From NCBI GenBank assembly GCA_033980235.1, contig CM067066.1, forward strand, positions 35,714,409 through 35,778,408: a DNA stretch of 64,000 nucleotides, in the 5' to 3' direction. A program made the position numbers and the translations under genes. Below, piece by piece: positions 1 through 10,839 of this stretch. This stretch comes from Diadema setosum. Lineage: Eukaryota > Echinodermata > Echinoidea > Diadematoida > Diadematidae. Under the pieces are notes generated by a model, which saw nothing but the letters and a program-made list of their open reading frames with translations, searched no databases and had not been told where the DNA came from. The first letter of the stretch is position 1. Every line of letters begins with the position of its first letter.

Positions 1-674
1 GCGTTGTTGAACGGAAATGTTGATCACACAGGATAGTTGCCTCGGCATCTATGATATAAAAACGTTGACCCTGGATATACAGACACAATTCTTTTTGCTG
101 AGTACCTCTTGAGAGGATGCGGTTTTCAGTTGTCTCCCACCAAACAAGCAAAACAACAAACAAGCCACGACCCTGAACAACAAATTTCACTTGATTCCCT
201 GAAATCCATTCAAGTTGCTCCAGGCGGTTGACAAAATAATGTTGCCTTTGCGGAAGAATTACCTGAATTGGTCTTGTCAGAAAATTATTAAAACATATTC
301 AAAATATTACAATAGTTTCTTTCAATAGTCTTTTCAGCGATATTACAATACTGTCCTCGCAAAGCTGCCAATATGAACGACGCATATCAATATTGCTACA
401 CTTCAGATATATGAATTCTCTTTTTCTCAGACATGACATTTTATGATTATCAAGGAATGGCACAATGTTATAATCAAAACTTCATCTTTGCAAGAAACTA
501 AATAATTATGATCGTGTCCTCTACTCAGGACCATGGAGGGATGAAAATGATTGTACGTTATCAATGATATGAATAAGAAAACCGTAACTGTAAACCGAGG
601 AATCTGAGACTATAACCAGATTTGTCTCACTTGTCATCACCAAGCAAGAACAGTTTGATCTATATGACAAGTTG

Positions 675-797
675 TACAATTCAATTTATTCAATTCAATT
701 CAATTCAATTCAATTCAATTCAATTCAATTCAATTCAATTCAATTCTAATCAATTCTGTTCAATTCAATTCAATTTGATTCAATTCATTTCAATCAT
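675..797. repeat. (CAATT)n pentanucleotide microsatellite
   Basis: More than 15 tandem CAATT units with a few substitutions towards the right end. It directly abuts the left end of the inverted-repeat element starting at 799. The reading frame through it (QFNSI repeats) is an artefact of the tandem repeat. Confidence 0.9.
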
Positions 798-798
798 T

Positions 799-1084
799 CC
801 CTGTTGGAAAGAACACAGTGTCTCACAGTGTGTTCACAGTGTGTTCATAAGTCGGCGATGTGAAAATCCTCAAATTTAAGCGTGTGAAGATAATTTCACA
901 CTGCGGTGTGGTTTTTCACAGAGTGTCCACATAGTAATGTTCTTTTTCACACTGTAAATTGCTGATTCACAATGTATTCACAATGCTAAAACGCTCGATT
1001 TTAACAATGTGAAGAGATTTCACACCATGTTCACAATGTGTCCACACTGTGTTTACTGTGTTTCACATTGTGCTTCAAGCAGGG
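799..1084. mobile_element. TTCACA-rich inverted-repeat element (MITE-like), copy 1
   Basis: About 286 bp that begins CCCTGTTGGAAAGAACACAG and ends with a related inverted sequence (GTGCTTCAAGCAGGG). The interior carries many TTCACA/TGTGAA words. A second copy lies at 8596-8936 with the same order of landmarks: GGAAAGAACAC, a TTCACACTG block, TTTTTCACAGAGT, AATGTTCT, AAAACGCTCG and GAAGAGATTTCACA. It has no coding capacity. Superfamily is not assigned because no target duplication is visible. Confidence 0.7.
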
Positions 1085-1504
1085 TTTAGACCCGCTATTT
1101 TTGATGTTAGTTACCCATTGCAATCCGATGTCACTGGAAAATTAATCGTGCTTGAGAAGATAGCTAGTGACGTGAGGAGCATCAGCTGGATGGTACTGGT
1201 TTTCATGGGGTAAAACAAACAAGAGTGAATACAGTAGTGTAGACAAGAAAATATGACATGTCACCAAGAATGTTTTCATCGGGGTCTTCGGGGTGGTGTG
1301 ATGTTTATGGGGGTTACACACCTTATCGGTACAGTCATATTTGATCTTAAAGATTGATTGGGTGTTGTATGCGAAGTAGTTGCTCAACTGTTTTAGACAC
1401 TGAAGTTCAAGAGTCTACAGAGAGGGATGGGAGAAGTGTTTGTTGAATACATAAACCATGAACTAGTTACAGCTGCAAGCACAACCTCACGGAGGAAAGA
1501 GCGG

Positions 1505-1524
1505 GTGTGTGTGTGTGTGTGTGT
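1505..1524. repeat. (GT)n microsatellite
   Basis: Short uninterrupted GT dinucleotide run in intergenic DNA. Confidence 0.85.
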
Positions 1525-3117
1525 CATGTAGCGATTTCGCTTTGAATCATTTATACGCCTGCAAACTATTTTCTAGCGTTTGCTTTATGGCTTTTTATCA
1601 CGACACTAAAAGTGTAAACTTTTCAAGAATGAACCGTGGAATTTTCGGAATCTTTCGTGGTCGTTTGGCATTAGTTTTTGCGAACTCGATGAATGGATGT
1701 AGTACCGTCTTTCTTTATTAAAACACTTAAATCCTCTTTTGATCTGCTTCTGTATTGACAGCCAGTCAACCACGTCTACCCGAACAGTCAGGAAATGCTC
1801 CTCCTCAAACCGACGTTTCTAACAAAATGATGAGCTGTTCCTAATCGACAATGCTAAAAAAAGCATCTGTATCCGATTATGTCTGACAGCATATATTGGC
1901 CCTCTGAACGTACGTCCAGAAGGAGTTTAAATAATGTGTTTGTGAGACTTCTTTCAAAGCACACTGGGCGGAACCAATTAAATGGCTAATGAATGGCAGA
2001 GGATTATTCTTTTACAAACTCCATTAGCCGTTTGGTGAAGTGCTCATTTTTTCCCTACAAGATGTAAGCCTCACTTCACTCAGGGCTGGATATTACGAGA
2101 GTGAATGTTTGTAATGTAGTATAACCAAGGTGTATGCTTTCGTTTTCCTTGTAAAGTTAATGGCGGTCTTCTACAGGCCTTTCTTTCAAAGTCGAGGCAG
2201 AAATACCATTCCTCCATAAGTGCTAAATGTGCCATTATATCAAATATGACATTTTATTTCTTGTTATTTATTTCACTTCGCCTCACAAGGCGTTAAAGAG
2301 AAAGAACAAAAATTCTTCTTTCGCAAAGTGGCTCATTTGTCCACAGTCACCTGTTAAGGTTGATAAATCCTTTCGTTTTGTCTCGATAACGTGATTTTCG
2401 TTAGAAATGGGGTATCAGTTGTCTGTCTCGCAAAGCATAAACCTATTTATCTAGACGTTACTACTGATATCCAGTCAGGACGTTGTTTCTATTCGAGTAG
2501 AAGAGAGACGGGGCATTTCCATGAGAACAAATCACGATGCAGTTGTCGTCGACTCCATGCGATATGTTGATGTCAAGTGACTATATTGAAATTTAGTGCC
2601 CATTTTGATGTCCTTGTGTGTGTGAGAGAGAGAACCAACCTGAGTTTATTGATCTCTGCTAGTGTTTAAGAAAATCCGTTTATCAAACTTTATGTACGAC
2701 ACGTGACATTTTTACTCTTTGTAAATGATTTTAAACTATTGCGTTGAAGGGACTCTTTGTAATGCTCAAGACAATAAAGGGATACCCCCCCCCCAAACAT
2801 GGTTTGAGTATGAGGCACTATTATAGCTTTAAATTATCCGAGATCAGCGATGACAGACAATACATTGTTTTCAGGACTGGTTACTAGGGACTTTGCCATC
2901 AAAAAACAAAAACAAAAACAAACAAACATCAGATTGTTGTATCACTATTACTTTGTGAAATGCCGAAAAGAAAGTGTACTTGAATTAAGATATGGGGATG
3001 ATATTTCTGATATATAATGTTACATGGATAGTTAATGGATCGACATATCTTGATAGCGTTTATTTTGATAACAGAGTAACGAAACCTATTGAAAGACAAA
3101 AAGTTTAGTCTTCATCA

Positions 3118-4518
3118 ATGGCATGCTATGAGTACACACGTGTTAGGATGCGGTTAAGGAGCATACTATTCATAGTGACCCGGTACGTTCTGTTTTTGTT
3201 TTGTATCGCACACAGGAAACGGCTCCAGGCACTCCCGGATGACATCACTTCCCATGGTGGTCAAGATGACCAAACCATTATAGCGGTCAAGCCAGACCCC
3301 ATTCCGCGGAAACCTTCTTTTCTGGTCTACGTCTACGACCTTCCTGAAAAGTTCAACACCAACCTGACCCGATGTGTTCAAAATGGGGACTCGTGCTTTA
3401 AATTTAACGACTCCGGCATGGGGCCAGAGTTGCGATCGACTGAGAAAATGAGCTACAGGAATACATACGGTCACTCTCTAGAGGTCATCCTTCATGAAAA
3501 GTTGAAAGCGAGTTATCACAGGACTTTCGACCCGAACGAGGCTGACGCGTTTTATATCCCTTTCTATCCGAGCGTTGCTTGTCTGTGTAGAACTTACAGT
3601 CGCATAGACGTTACGAAGTTGCACGACGACTTGTGGGAATTTCTTAACAGCGCCCTCCCATATTTTAATAACGGCAACACGATGCGGCCGCACTTCATGG
3701 CGCTGGGTCGGATGGAGCGGGAGCACTGGGGCAACAACTGTCCGCTTCTCCGAGACGAAGCGAGGACGTCGAGCATCACTTTCATTGGCATCGAGCAGGA
3801 GCCGAGTGAGAAAACGAGGCGCTACTTTCATCGCGACGGCAAGGAGATGATCATCGCCCCGCTACCGAGCTACGGGCACTTCAACTCCAAGGAGACTGCG
3901 GCGCTCAACGCGCGCCAGACCAACGTCTTCCCAGCGGACGTGCGCCAGACTGAACGGGACGTGTTCATGCTCCTCGCCGCCAGCAGCCGGAAGGGTCACG
4001 ACATCCGGAGTATCCTAAAAAGACGGATGGCGGGTACATCCGAGCGCTACTCGCAGTTCTCCGCACACGCCACCCTGAAGGAAATGCAGGCGGTGTGGTT
4101 CCACACGCCGGAGTGTCACCAGGATCTACATCTGCCCATCGTTGACTGGATGCGTCACTCCGTCTTTTGCCTCCAGCCTCCCGGATACTCCAACATCCGG
4201 AAGTCGTTCTTCGACTCCGTCATGAGCGGCTGCATTCCCGTCACGTTCAGATCCAAGAGAAGTCACGTGATTTACCCCTTTGAAAGGACTCTGGACTACC
4301 GGCGATTTTCGATCAACATCCCAGTGGACGAAGTGCTCTCGGGTAGGACAAACGTGACCAAGGTTTTGAAGGGCGTGTCGAAGTGGAAGATCTCTGAACT
4401 GCAGTCGAACTTGGCAGAGGTTGCGCCCAAACTGCAGTATTCATACCCGCCCCTCCGCGGTGCTGATCACGATGCGTTTGCAATGATTATTGAAGAAATG
4501 AACAGAATATCTGAATAG
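3118..4518 (+). CDS. Exostosin-family (GT47) glycosyltransferase, intronless
   Basis: A complete 466-residue type II membrane protein, probably a Golgi glycosyltransferase. A basic N-terminus is followed by one hydrophobic segment (about residues 14-31) and a luminal exostosin domain from about residue 68. Visible landmarks are YVYDLPEKFN at 71-80, EADAFYIPFY at 141-150, HFMALGRMEREHW at 192-204, MIIAPLPSYG at 244-253, and the hallmark C-terminal block running from SVFCLQPPGYS (348-358) to GCIPV (371-375). N-glycosylation sequons occur near 82 and 412. Family knowledge: GT47 enzymes transfer sugars such as GlcNAc, GlcA, galactose or arabinose. This protein has the single-domain plant-like layout rather than the two-domain EXT1/EXT2 layout, so the acceptor cannot be named. 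The whole domain is in one exon and its centre (about 3600-4400) is clearly GC-richer than the flanks. The first ATG is used because it precedes the signal anchor; no alternative start has a better context. Confidence 0.93.
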   Translation: MACYEYTRVRMRLRSILFIVTRYVLFLFCIAHRKRLQALPDDITSHGGQDDQTIIAVKPDPIPRKPSFLVYVYDLPEKFNTNLTRCVQNGDSCFKFNDSGMGPELRSTEKMSYRNTYGHSLEVILHEKLKASYHRTFDPNEADAFYIPFYPSVACLCRTYSRIDVTKLHDDLWEFLNSALPYFNNGNTMRPHFMALGRMEREHWGNNCPLLRDEARTSSITFIGIEQEPSEKTRRYFHRDGKEMIIAPLPSYGHFNSKETAALNARQTNVFPADVRQTERDVFMLLAASSRKGHDIRSILKRRMAGTSERYSQFSAHATLKEMQAVWFHTPECHQDLHLPIVDWMRHSVFCLQPPGYSNIRKSFFDSVMSGCIPVTFRSKRSHVIYPFERTLDYRRFSINIPVDEVLSGRTNVTKVLKGVSKWKISELQSNLAEVAPKLQYSYPPLRGADHDAFAMIIEEMNRISE

Positions 4519-5007
4519 TGATAGGCGTAATGACTTCAAAAAGAAGAAACGGGCGTTTTCTTGCCTTTCTGTCCGTGAACAATGACGACTGGTAGAAAAA
4601 CATCAAGAAAACTTTCATTCGTAACCTTGCAATAAGAATACGACGACTGACGGACGCCTTTCGACTGTTGTCTTCATGGCATCTGTTTCTGTACAGCCTG
4701 ATCATTTTATGCTTCCCAATTATCGCTTTTTTTTTTAATTGAAAGGGAAGATAGCTAAGCCTTTTGACATGGATGTCTATAAGGTTTCTAAAGAACCTTG
4801 CCGTCTTTTTTGTTTTGTTTTTTACAGCCCTCATAGCCTCTCAGTTTCATTAGATGGCTTGCTGTTAGTGTGGACCGCTTTTGTTTCTGTGGAGATTGCT
4901 ATTCTAGCTCCTTGCTAAATGCATTGTAATTTACAAATTGATGTGTGTTTCAGTGTGTGTATTTTCAATCGCTCTCTAAAGAGTTCTCCTTCTAAAGTCC
5001 CAAGATT

Positions 5008-5283
5008 CTTCGGGTGCTGTTCGTTATTCCGAAGGTTCGACATCCCTTATTCCGAAGGTTCGTTTTTCCGAATTTCATTTTCGGATGAACAAATCTTCGA
5101 AATAACGAACCTTCGGAATAACCCCACAAATGTTCGGATTAACGAACCCTTTTTCATTTTCGGATTAACGAACCTCTAGGTATAGGGAATTTGCGTGTTT
5201 CGGATTAACGAACCTTCGGAATAACGAACCTTCGGACTGAAGAGCCTTCGGAATAACGAACCTTCGGAATAACGAGCTGTAAC
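5008..5283. repeat. Palindromic TTCGGAATAACGAACC repeat, copy 1
   Basis: Clustered words TTCGGAATAACGAACC and their reverse complement GGTTCGTTATTCCGAA, plus variants with GGATTAACGAACC. The left part reads mainly in one orientation and the right part in the other, so the block can fold on itself. A second copy occurs at 45600-45787 with the same internal landmark, CTAGGTATAGGGAATT followed by GTGTTTCGGAT. It is a dispersed, non-coding repeat. Confidence 0.75.
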
Positions 5284-6084
5284 CGATTCTTCTAGGAGAA
5301 AGTGTAGAGATATCATTGTGGGTGTTAACAATTTGTGCCACGGTATTGCGCTGCGAGGTTTTCATCATGGCGGTACCATGCGATACCGCCAAAGGATTCT
5401 TGATGATAATTATGCAGCAAATCGTATTTGAAATACATGTACATTATACCAGGCAACAGTTTAGGTGAAAACTTTGGAACTTTTGTTGTTGTTGATATTG
5501 TTGCTGCTGCTGCTGTTCTACAAGACGCATGGGGTAAACACTGGCAAAAGATCATCAACGGAACGAGATTGCTGTGCAATTTTTTCACTATCATGACTAT
5601 TGAAGTCATCATGCAGTGATACCGCGTTGATAATGAATGGTAGTTTCACGTTTTCATGCCAAAAACCGAGGCTTTTGCATTATGATGTAGTCAGACCGCT
5701 AAAATGGCCTCAAAATCAACCCAATAGCTGTAGTAGGTTCTCACACTTTCTTTTTACGTTATCTTTTATCGTTCGATTTGAAGGTAATTGTGATATTTTA
5801 GGAATACCGAGTCGAAAGCATCAGCTTGGGGCATACAGACATTTTCTACTTTACTTTGTGTGATAAATGAATTGATATCTTGATTGTCCATTACGTAGGA
5901 TTTTGCGCTATATCATTCTATGTATGAAGTATATCAAATGATCATGATGTGTTTGAGCGTGAGAGAGGAGACGCGACGGACACACATAAAATATTTCACT
6001 AATCCAAAGCAATTATTCCCTTGTGAACCCCTTCCCATCATGTCGTTGGGGGAAAACTCAAAATAATTATGACAAATTTGTATT

Positions 6085-6088
<4 letters not shown>

Positions 6089-6132
<44 letters not shown>

Positions 6133-6143
6133 TGTGTGTGTGC
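6089..6143. repeat. (TG)n microsatellite
   Basis: About 27 TG units with one TT interruption. Confidence 0.9.
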
Positions 6144-6550
6144 GTTTTATACTGTTTAAAAATGTGCTAGAATGCATCAGCGTTGAAGCTCAAAACGACA
6201 GAATTATGGCAATTCTGAGAGATTCCAAAGTCTTGCCTTATGTGGATTGAATCGGAGCAGAGAAGCTGAGAGTGCATATCATGTGTAACTAATGTCTTTC
6301 CTCCACTGGCTCCCATTTATTATTATCTTCTTTCTTTCTTTATAATTACATAATTATTTTCTGAGTAGGTCTTCATCCTCAGTTAAAAGTTACCCTGATT
6401 CCGGTTTTCCCCAGCATTATGCTTTATCCGTTCTATCGCAATATAAGTAGTACAGTGCCATCAAGAAAGAGAAGAACGAGAATTGCTAGTACTGCTCCTA
6501 TTATTGCCACTATTACAATATTACTGTTAAAACTGCTGCCATTTCTTCTT

Positions 6551-6570
6551 TTACTACTACTACTACTACG

Positions 6571-6622
<52 letters not shown>
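6551..6622. repeat. (CTA)n trinucleotide microsatellite
   Basis: About 24 CTA/TAC units with one ACG interruption. The poly-Thr and poly-Ser reading frames through it are artefacts. Confidence 0.9.
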
Positions 6623-6666
6623 GTACATTGTTTTTACTTCTTCTTCGGTCTCCTCCTCCTCCTCCT

Positions 6667-6667
<1 letters not shown>

Positions 6668-6711
<44 letters not shown>

Positions 6712-6712
6712 T
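6668..6712. repeat. (CTTT)n tetranucleotide microsatellite
   Basis: About 11 TTTC units preceded by a CTCCTC tract. The long open frames on both strands here are low-complexity artefacts. Confidence 0.9.
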
Positions 6713-7289
6713 TCTCTCCTTGTTTTGTAAGCCACCCCTGGTTTCGGGAGCAGTTTGCTGTGCCTCGAAATCAAAAAGAGATTGCGTTGTCCCCATATTT
6801 TTCCTTTGTGTCTCTTTGGCCAAGCCGAGGCAGCCTGACAGCAGATTAAATACATGCTATTATAACTAATTATTATTCAGCAGTTAAAGTGGGGTAAAAA
6901 AGATGTTCAAGAACGAATTAAAGCTTTGATAATGATATCGGTTATCATGATTATCTCAATTACCTACGTGTAATCACATCGTCAGGAGCATCTTCGTCAC
7001 TTTCACCATACTTGTGTTCTTATTTCCGTTGATGGTTGAACCATTTTTGTCCAATAATCATGTTGGAGTTTGTGAATAAATGAGATTATTTATTTTATAC
7101 ATACATTTCATGGGAATCCACTGCTTATTTATGTTGTGTTTAGTGTGCAATACACATGTTGCATTATATCTGTGTAGAGCTGTCTTCAATCAGTACCATC
7201 GGCATTGCCAAATGATCCATTGAATCTTGTTGATTCCAAATCGGCGAATTGATAAGACTTATTCAACAATGGTCGTAGACGGAAAATTG

Positions 7290-7290
<1 letters not shown>

Positions 7291-7373
<83 letters not shown>

Positions 7374-7520
7374 TAATATAATATAATAATAATAATAATA
7401 TAATATAATATAATAATAATAATAATATTAATAATAATAATGAATTATAGGCCTATTATTATTATTATCATCATTATTATCATTATCATCATCATCATCA
7501 TTATCATCTTCATGATCACC
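7291..7520. repeat. (AAT)n microsatellite passing into ATT/ATC tract
   Basis: A long AAT array, a short AATATAATAT section, then an ATTATC/CATCAT section on the right. Confidence 0.9.
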
Positions 7521-8595
7521 ATAATTATGATATCTTTTTTTGTTAAACCGAAGGGTGGTCTTTGCCGGGAAATATACAGTATGTGTTATCTCCGTGAATA
7601 TCTCACATGGCAAATTCTGCTCTCCAGCGTCTGCAGAGGGCAGCATTTAGTTGTCTGAAGCACTAAAGATTAAGCGGTCATTTGACATGACTGTGTGCGT
7701 GTGTACGTCGGTTCGAAGTGGTTCTTTATCTCGAAGTACAGCTTGGAGTACAGTTGTAATTTGCCGAATCCATATCGGATTGTGACAACAGAATGATCAC
7801 TTTTGTTTAGGGAATATGCGTATTCATCTGCCATCAGGTTTTGAAATGCTACTTTGCAAAATTACGTATTATTATAGCTGACTAATCCAGTACTTGCATT
7901 ACGTCAGGCATAATTAGCAATTTTAGGTAAATAGAGGGTTTCTAGTGTATGGTACAGCTCTTCGTTTTTGACACTGACATATCAAACTGTCTTCCCTCTT
8001 GAAGGAGTGAATAACAGAACAGAGTTAGTTTAAAGTGAAAATTAAGTGTATTTTGAGTGACAATGTTTATTTTCACTTACTTTGGAATGACCCTAGGGAT
8101 CACTTCAAAGATTTTTGATTTTTTTTTTTTTTAAATTTAATACATGTATTCTATGTGCTCTGGACTGCACCAGTGTGTGTTGATTTTTTGCATGAATGTG
8201 TCGGGGTGTTTAGATGTCGCTTAATGCGTTTATCTTGAGACAATCAACCTTATCGACCATGATCTCAAAGAAACAAGAAATCCACATCACAAAGCATGCA
8301 GGTATATCACAAATTTTGATGTATTAATCAGAACTTTACCTCAGTGTGAACAGCAACCTGATTTGCTTGTGCTAAATCCATGGCAAATTTCCATGATATA
8401 TCAGAGGGAAAAGGGGTTCAGCTAATTTTGATTAACGATATCTAGTCAGTAACAAATACACTCCAATAATAACAGCAAATAATTGGTTTACTTTATCCTT
8501 ATCATATACCATACACATAATAAAAGAGGCAGTAACCCAAACATAAGCTAGACCATGCACGAAAGGCAGAAAAACCCACGTTTATACCAACTCGT

Positions 8596-8936
8596 CCCCG
8601 TTGGAAAGAACACGGTGTCTCACAGTGTGTTCACAATGTGTTAACATAGTCGACTCTAAGTGTGTAATGAAAACGGTCGAATTTGATAGTGAGATGACTT
8701 CACACTGTGGGGTGTGTGTGTGTGTGTGTGTGTGTGTGCGTAATTGTTTTGTTGTTTTTTTTTTTTTCACAGAGTTCACTTGGTAATGTTCTGTTTTTAC
8801 ACTGTGAATTGTGAAAACGCTCGAATTAAAAGTTTGAAGAGATTTCACAGTGTGTTCACAATTTGTTCACACTGCGTTCACGCTGTGTTTTTCATTGTTT
8901 TTCACATTGTAGGACACTGCGTTCTTTTCAGGAGGG
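8596..8936. mobile_element. TTCACA-rich inverted-repeat element (MITE-like), copy 2
   Basis: The second copy of the element at 799-1084. Its left end, CCCCGTTGGAAAGAACACGG, pairs imperfectly over about 35 bp with its right end (reverse complement CCCTCCTGAAAAGAACGCAG), which makes the terminal inverted repeat clear. A TG run (8710-8738) and a T run interrupt the interior. No coding capacity; no convincing target-site duplication. Confidence 0.72.
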
Positions 8937-9835
8937 ATATGTTTTCTTCTTATTGACATTCGGGGAAAAATCTAAACCCACATGCTTCGCTCATGTTTAT
9001 CTTGAACACGAGTTCCGTATTACTGTATTACTGTGCTCTTGGGACGAAAACATCGTTTGTCATTGTATGGGATCAGTATCGCCATAACCAACACTGCTTC
9101 TCTAATGTACTGGAAATGGCTAGAAATGCGAAGAGAATTTAAACATGTACTGTACGTTTAAATGTCATGTAGTACACGGAAGCTCGCGCTTGGTGTAAAA
9201 GCACACATAAACAAATGGGAAAGATTACACAGTATGGGCTGACTATTATATAATAAAGTGTTGATCTAAATTTACGTCACCAGGGTTGGGGGAAATTATT
9301 TCAATTATTGGTTTATGCAACCTTTCCATTTGTGAAAGTTTACAGAGAAAATGTAAATACAAAAGTATTATTTTGAATACAAATTCGATATAAAATGTTT
9401 TGGAGAACTTAAAGAATATAAAGTGATTGAAAGACAGGTGGGACTTAATGCTACAAGCAGTAATATATGTAAGAAGCTACTATAATATAAAAAAACCCCA
9501 AACAAATGAAAGATGGAAGTAGAAAAGATGGAGATGCGGAGAAGTAACTGCACCTCCTGAGCTGAATCTCGCCGTGGAAATTGATTTCTCTATTTTGCCC
9601 GTGAGACGTTACACATACTGGCTTCACTTGCCAGTAATTTGTCGCTTTTGCCAGCACCTGTAGGAAAGGGAGAGAAGATAAATAGTGTTCAATACCCTTG
9701 TCTTGTGATATGTATGGGTAAGTCGTCACCACTATTTTCTTTTCTGGTGTCTTGTTTCAGACGTGCACATGTAGGCACCTACACACATGCGGACACGTAC
9801 AGACATAGAAATGGAAGCTGCAACCAATAGTGATA

Positions 9836-10060
9836 TACCTTATGGAATATATACCTCATGGAATATATACCTCATGGAATATTACCTCATGGAATATGTA
9901 CCTCATGGAATATTAACTCATGGAATATATTCTTCATGGCGTATATACCTCATGGAATTATACCTCATGGAATATATACCTCATGGAATATTATCTCATG
10001 GAATATATTCCTCATGGCGTATATACCTCATGGAATATATACCTCATGGAATATATAAGT
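9836..10060. repeat. 16-17-bp minisatellite, unit near TATACCTCATGGAATA
   Basis: About 14 units of ACCTCATGGAATATAT with small length changes and a recurrent GGCGTA variant. It reads through as YLMEY/PHGI repeats in two plus-strand frames, but the pattern is explained by the DNA repeat and there is no other sign of coding. Confidence 0.9.
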
Positions 10061-10247
10061 GTATGTATGCACAAATATCTCTGATTATAACTGCGATATC
10101 TGATAATGGGCATTAATTCAATTCAACTCAAACTTAAACAGACGTAACTGACATGGAATAGCGTAATCTATACATACAGTTTAATAATATATGATGCAAG
10201 TCTGTATTAGCCATTCCATCGAAGTCCCTCCATAACAAGTGATTCAG

Positions 10248-10340
10248 TAATAATAATAATGATAATAATAATAATAATGATAATTATAATTATAATAACA
10301 ATGATAGAAATAATGATCATATTAATGATAATGATAAACT
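10248..10340. repeat. Degenerate (AAT)n tract
   Basis: Imperfect AATAAT/GATAAT array in the 3' flank of the CAP gene. Confidence 0.8.
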
Positions 10341-10627
10341 AATCAGTGCTATTCCGTTTCATTCAATTTCCTTTACCTAAATGATAACAGAGGTCATAAC
10401 GCGCATTGTAAAGGAAAGACAAAGAGTTGATGGACTTGAAAAGAAAAGGAGAGCGATGATAGGATGAAGAAAAAAGACGGAAAAACTGAACATCACGTGT
10501 GTTTGATATGTGTTATTGCGTACATATGTACACGGGCACAAGAACATCACACTTTGTGCACTGATGCCATAAAGATGCGCAATAAACAATGTATAGTGGC
10601 GCCCCTGTTCATATGTTTAAGGATCAC

Positions 10628-10839
10628 TTACAGGGCACCACAGATGATAGTCAGTGTTCCTGCCAAGACAATGAAAACGATGATCGCTACGATGATGCCG
10701 AGAGTCTGGGAAAGAGTCAGCGGATTTTCTTCGACCTGTCCTCTCTCCACACTCTCAATGGTGGCGTTGATTGCCCTCGAAATAGTCTCCAGGTTGTCGG
10801 TGAGGGCGTCGTACAACACGTCCTGGTCCAAGTAGCCGC
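10628..10839 (-). CDS. CAP gene exon 12: membrane-proximal region and hydrophobic tail
   Basis: 212 nt, acceptor CTTGTGAAAG, ending at TAA 10630-10628. It encodes an acidic helix (ALTDNLETISRAINATIESV, with an N-glycosylation site NAT) and a hydrophobic stretch beginning TLGIIVAIIVFIVLAG, followed by only TLTIICGAL. The stop codon overlaps GTAAGTG, a consensus splice donor (CT|GTAAGT), so a further cytoplasmic exon downstream cannot be excluded. Without it, the tail looks like a GPI-anchor signal. Confidence 0.82.

Larger units (their letters stand above)
1..3117. other. Intergenic, upstream of the GT47 gene
   Basis: No coding sequence can be supported here; the short open frames have no recognisable protein features. 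The stretch holds a CAATT pentanucleotide array, one copy of a TTCACA-rich inverted-repeat element (799-1084), a GT run near 1505, a run of C near 2785 and an AAAAC/AAAC-rich patch near 2900. The promoter of the downstream gene must lie in its last part, but no TATA box or other core element stands out. Confidence 0.6.
4519..10627. other. Intergenic between the GT47 gene and the CAP gene
   Basis: No gene is supported. The stretch holds palindromic TTCGGAATAACGAACC repeats (5008-5283), several microsatellites (6089-6143, 6551-6622, 6668-6712, 7291-7520, 10248-10340), copy 2 of the TTCACA-rich element (8596-8936) and a 16-17-bp minisatellite (9836-10060). The 3' UTRs of both convergent flanking genes should lie here, but no clear polyadenylation signal was identified for either. 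Confidence 0.6.

Noticed and set aside
6419..6855. Poly-Thr, poly-Ser and Lys/Glu-rich frames
   Set aside because: Caused by CTA and CTTT microsatellites on both strands.
7291..7646. Poly-Ile and Asp/Asn-rich frames
   Set aside because: Caused by the AAT/ATT tract.
9787..10116. Open frame with repeated YLMEY/PHGI motifs
   Set aside because: Explained by a 16-17-bp DNA minisatellite; two plus frames look alike, no signal peptide, no splice context.
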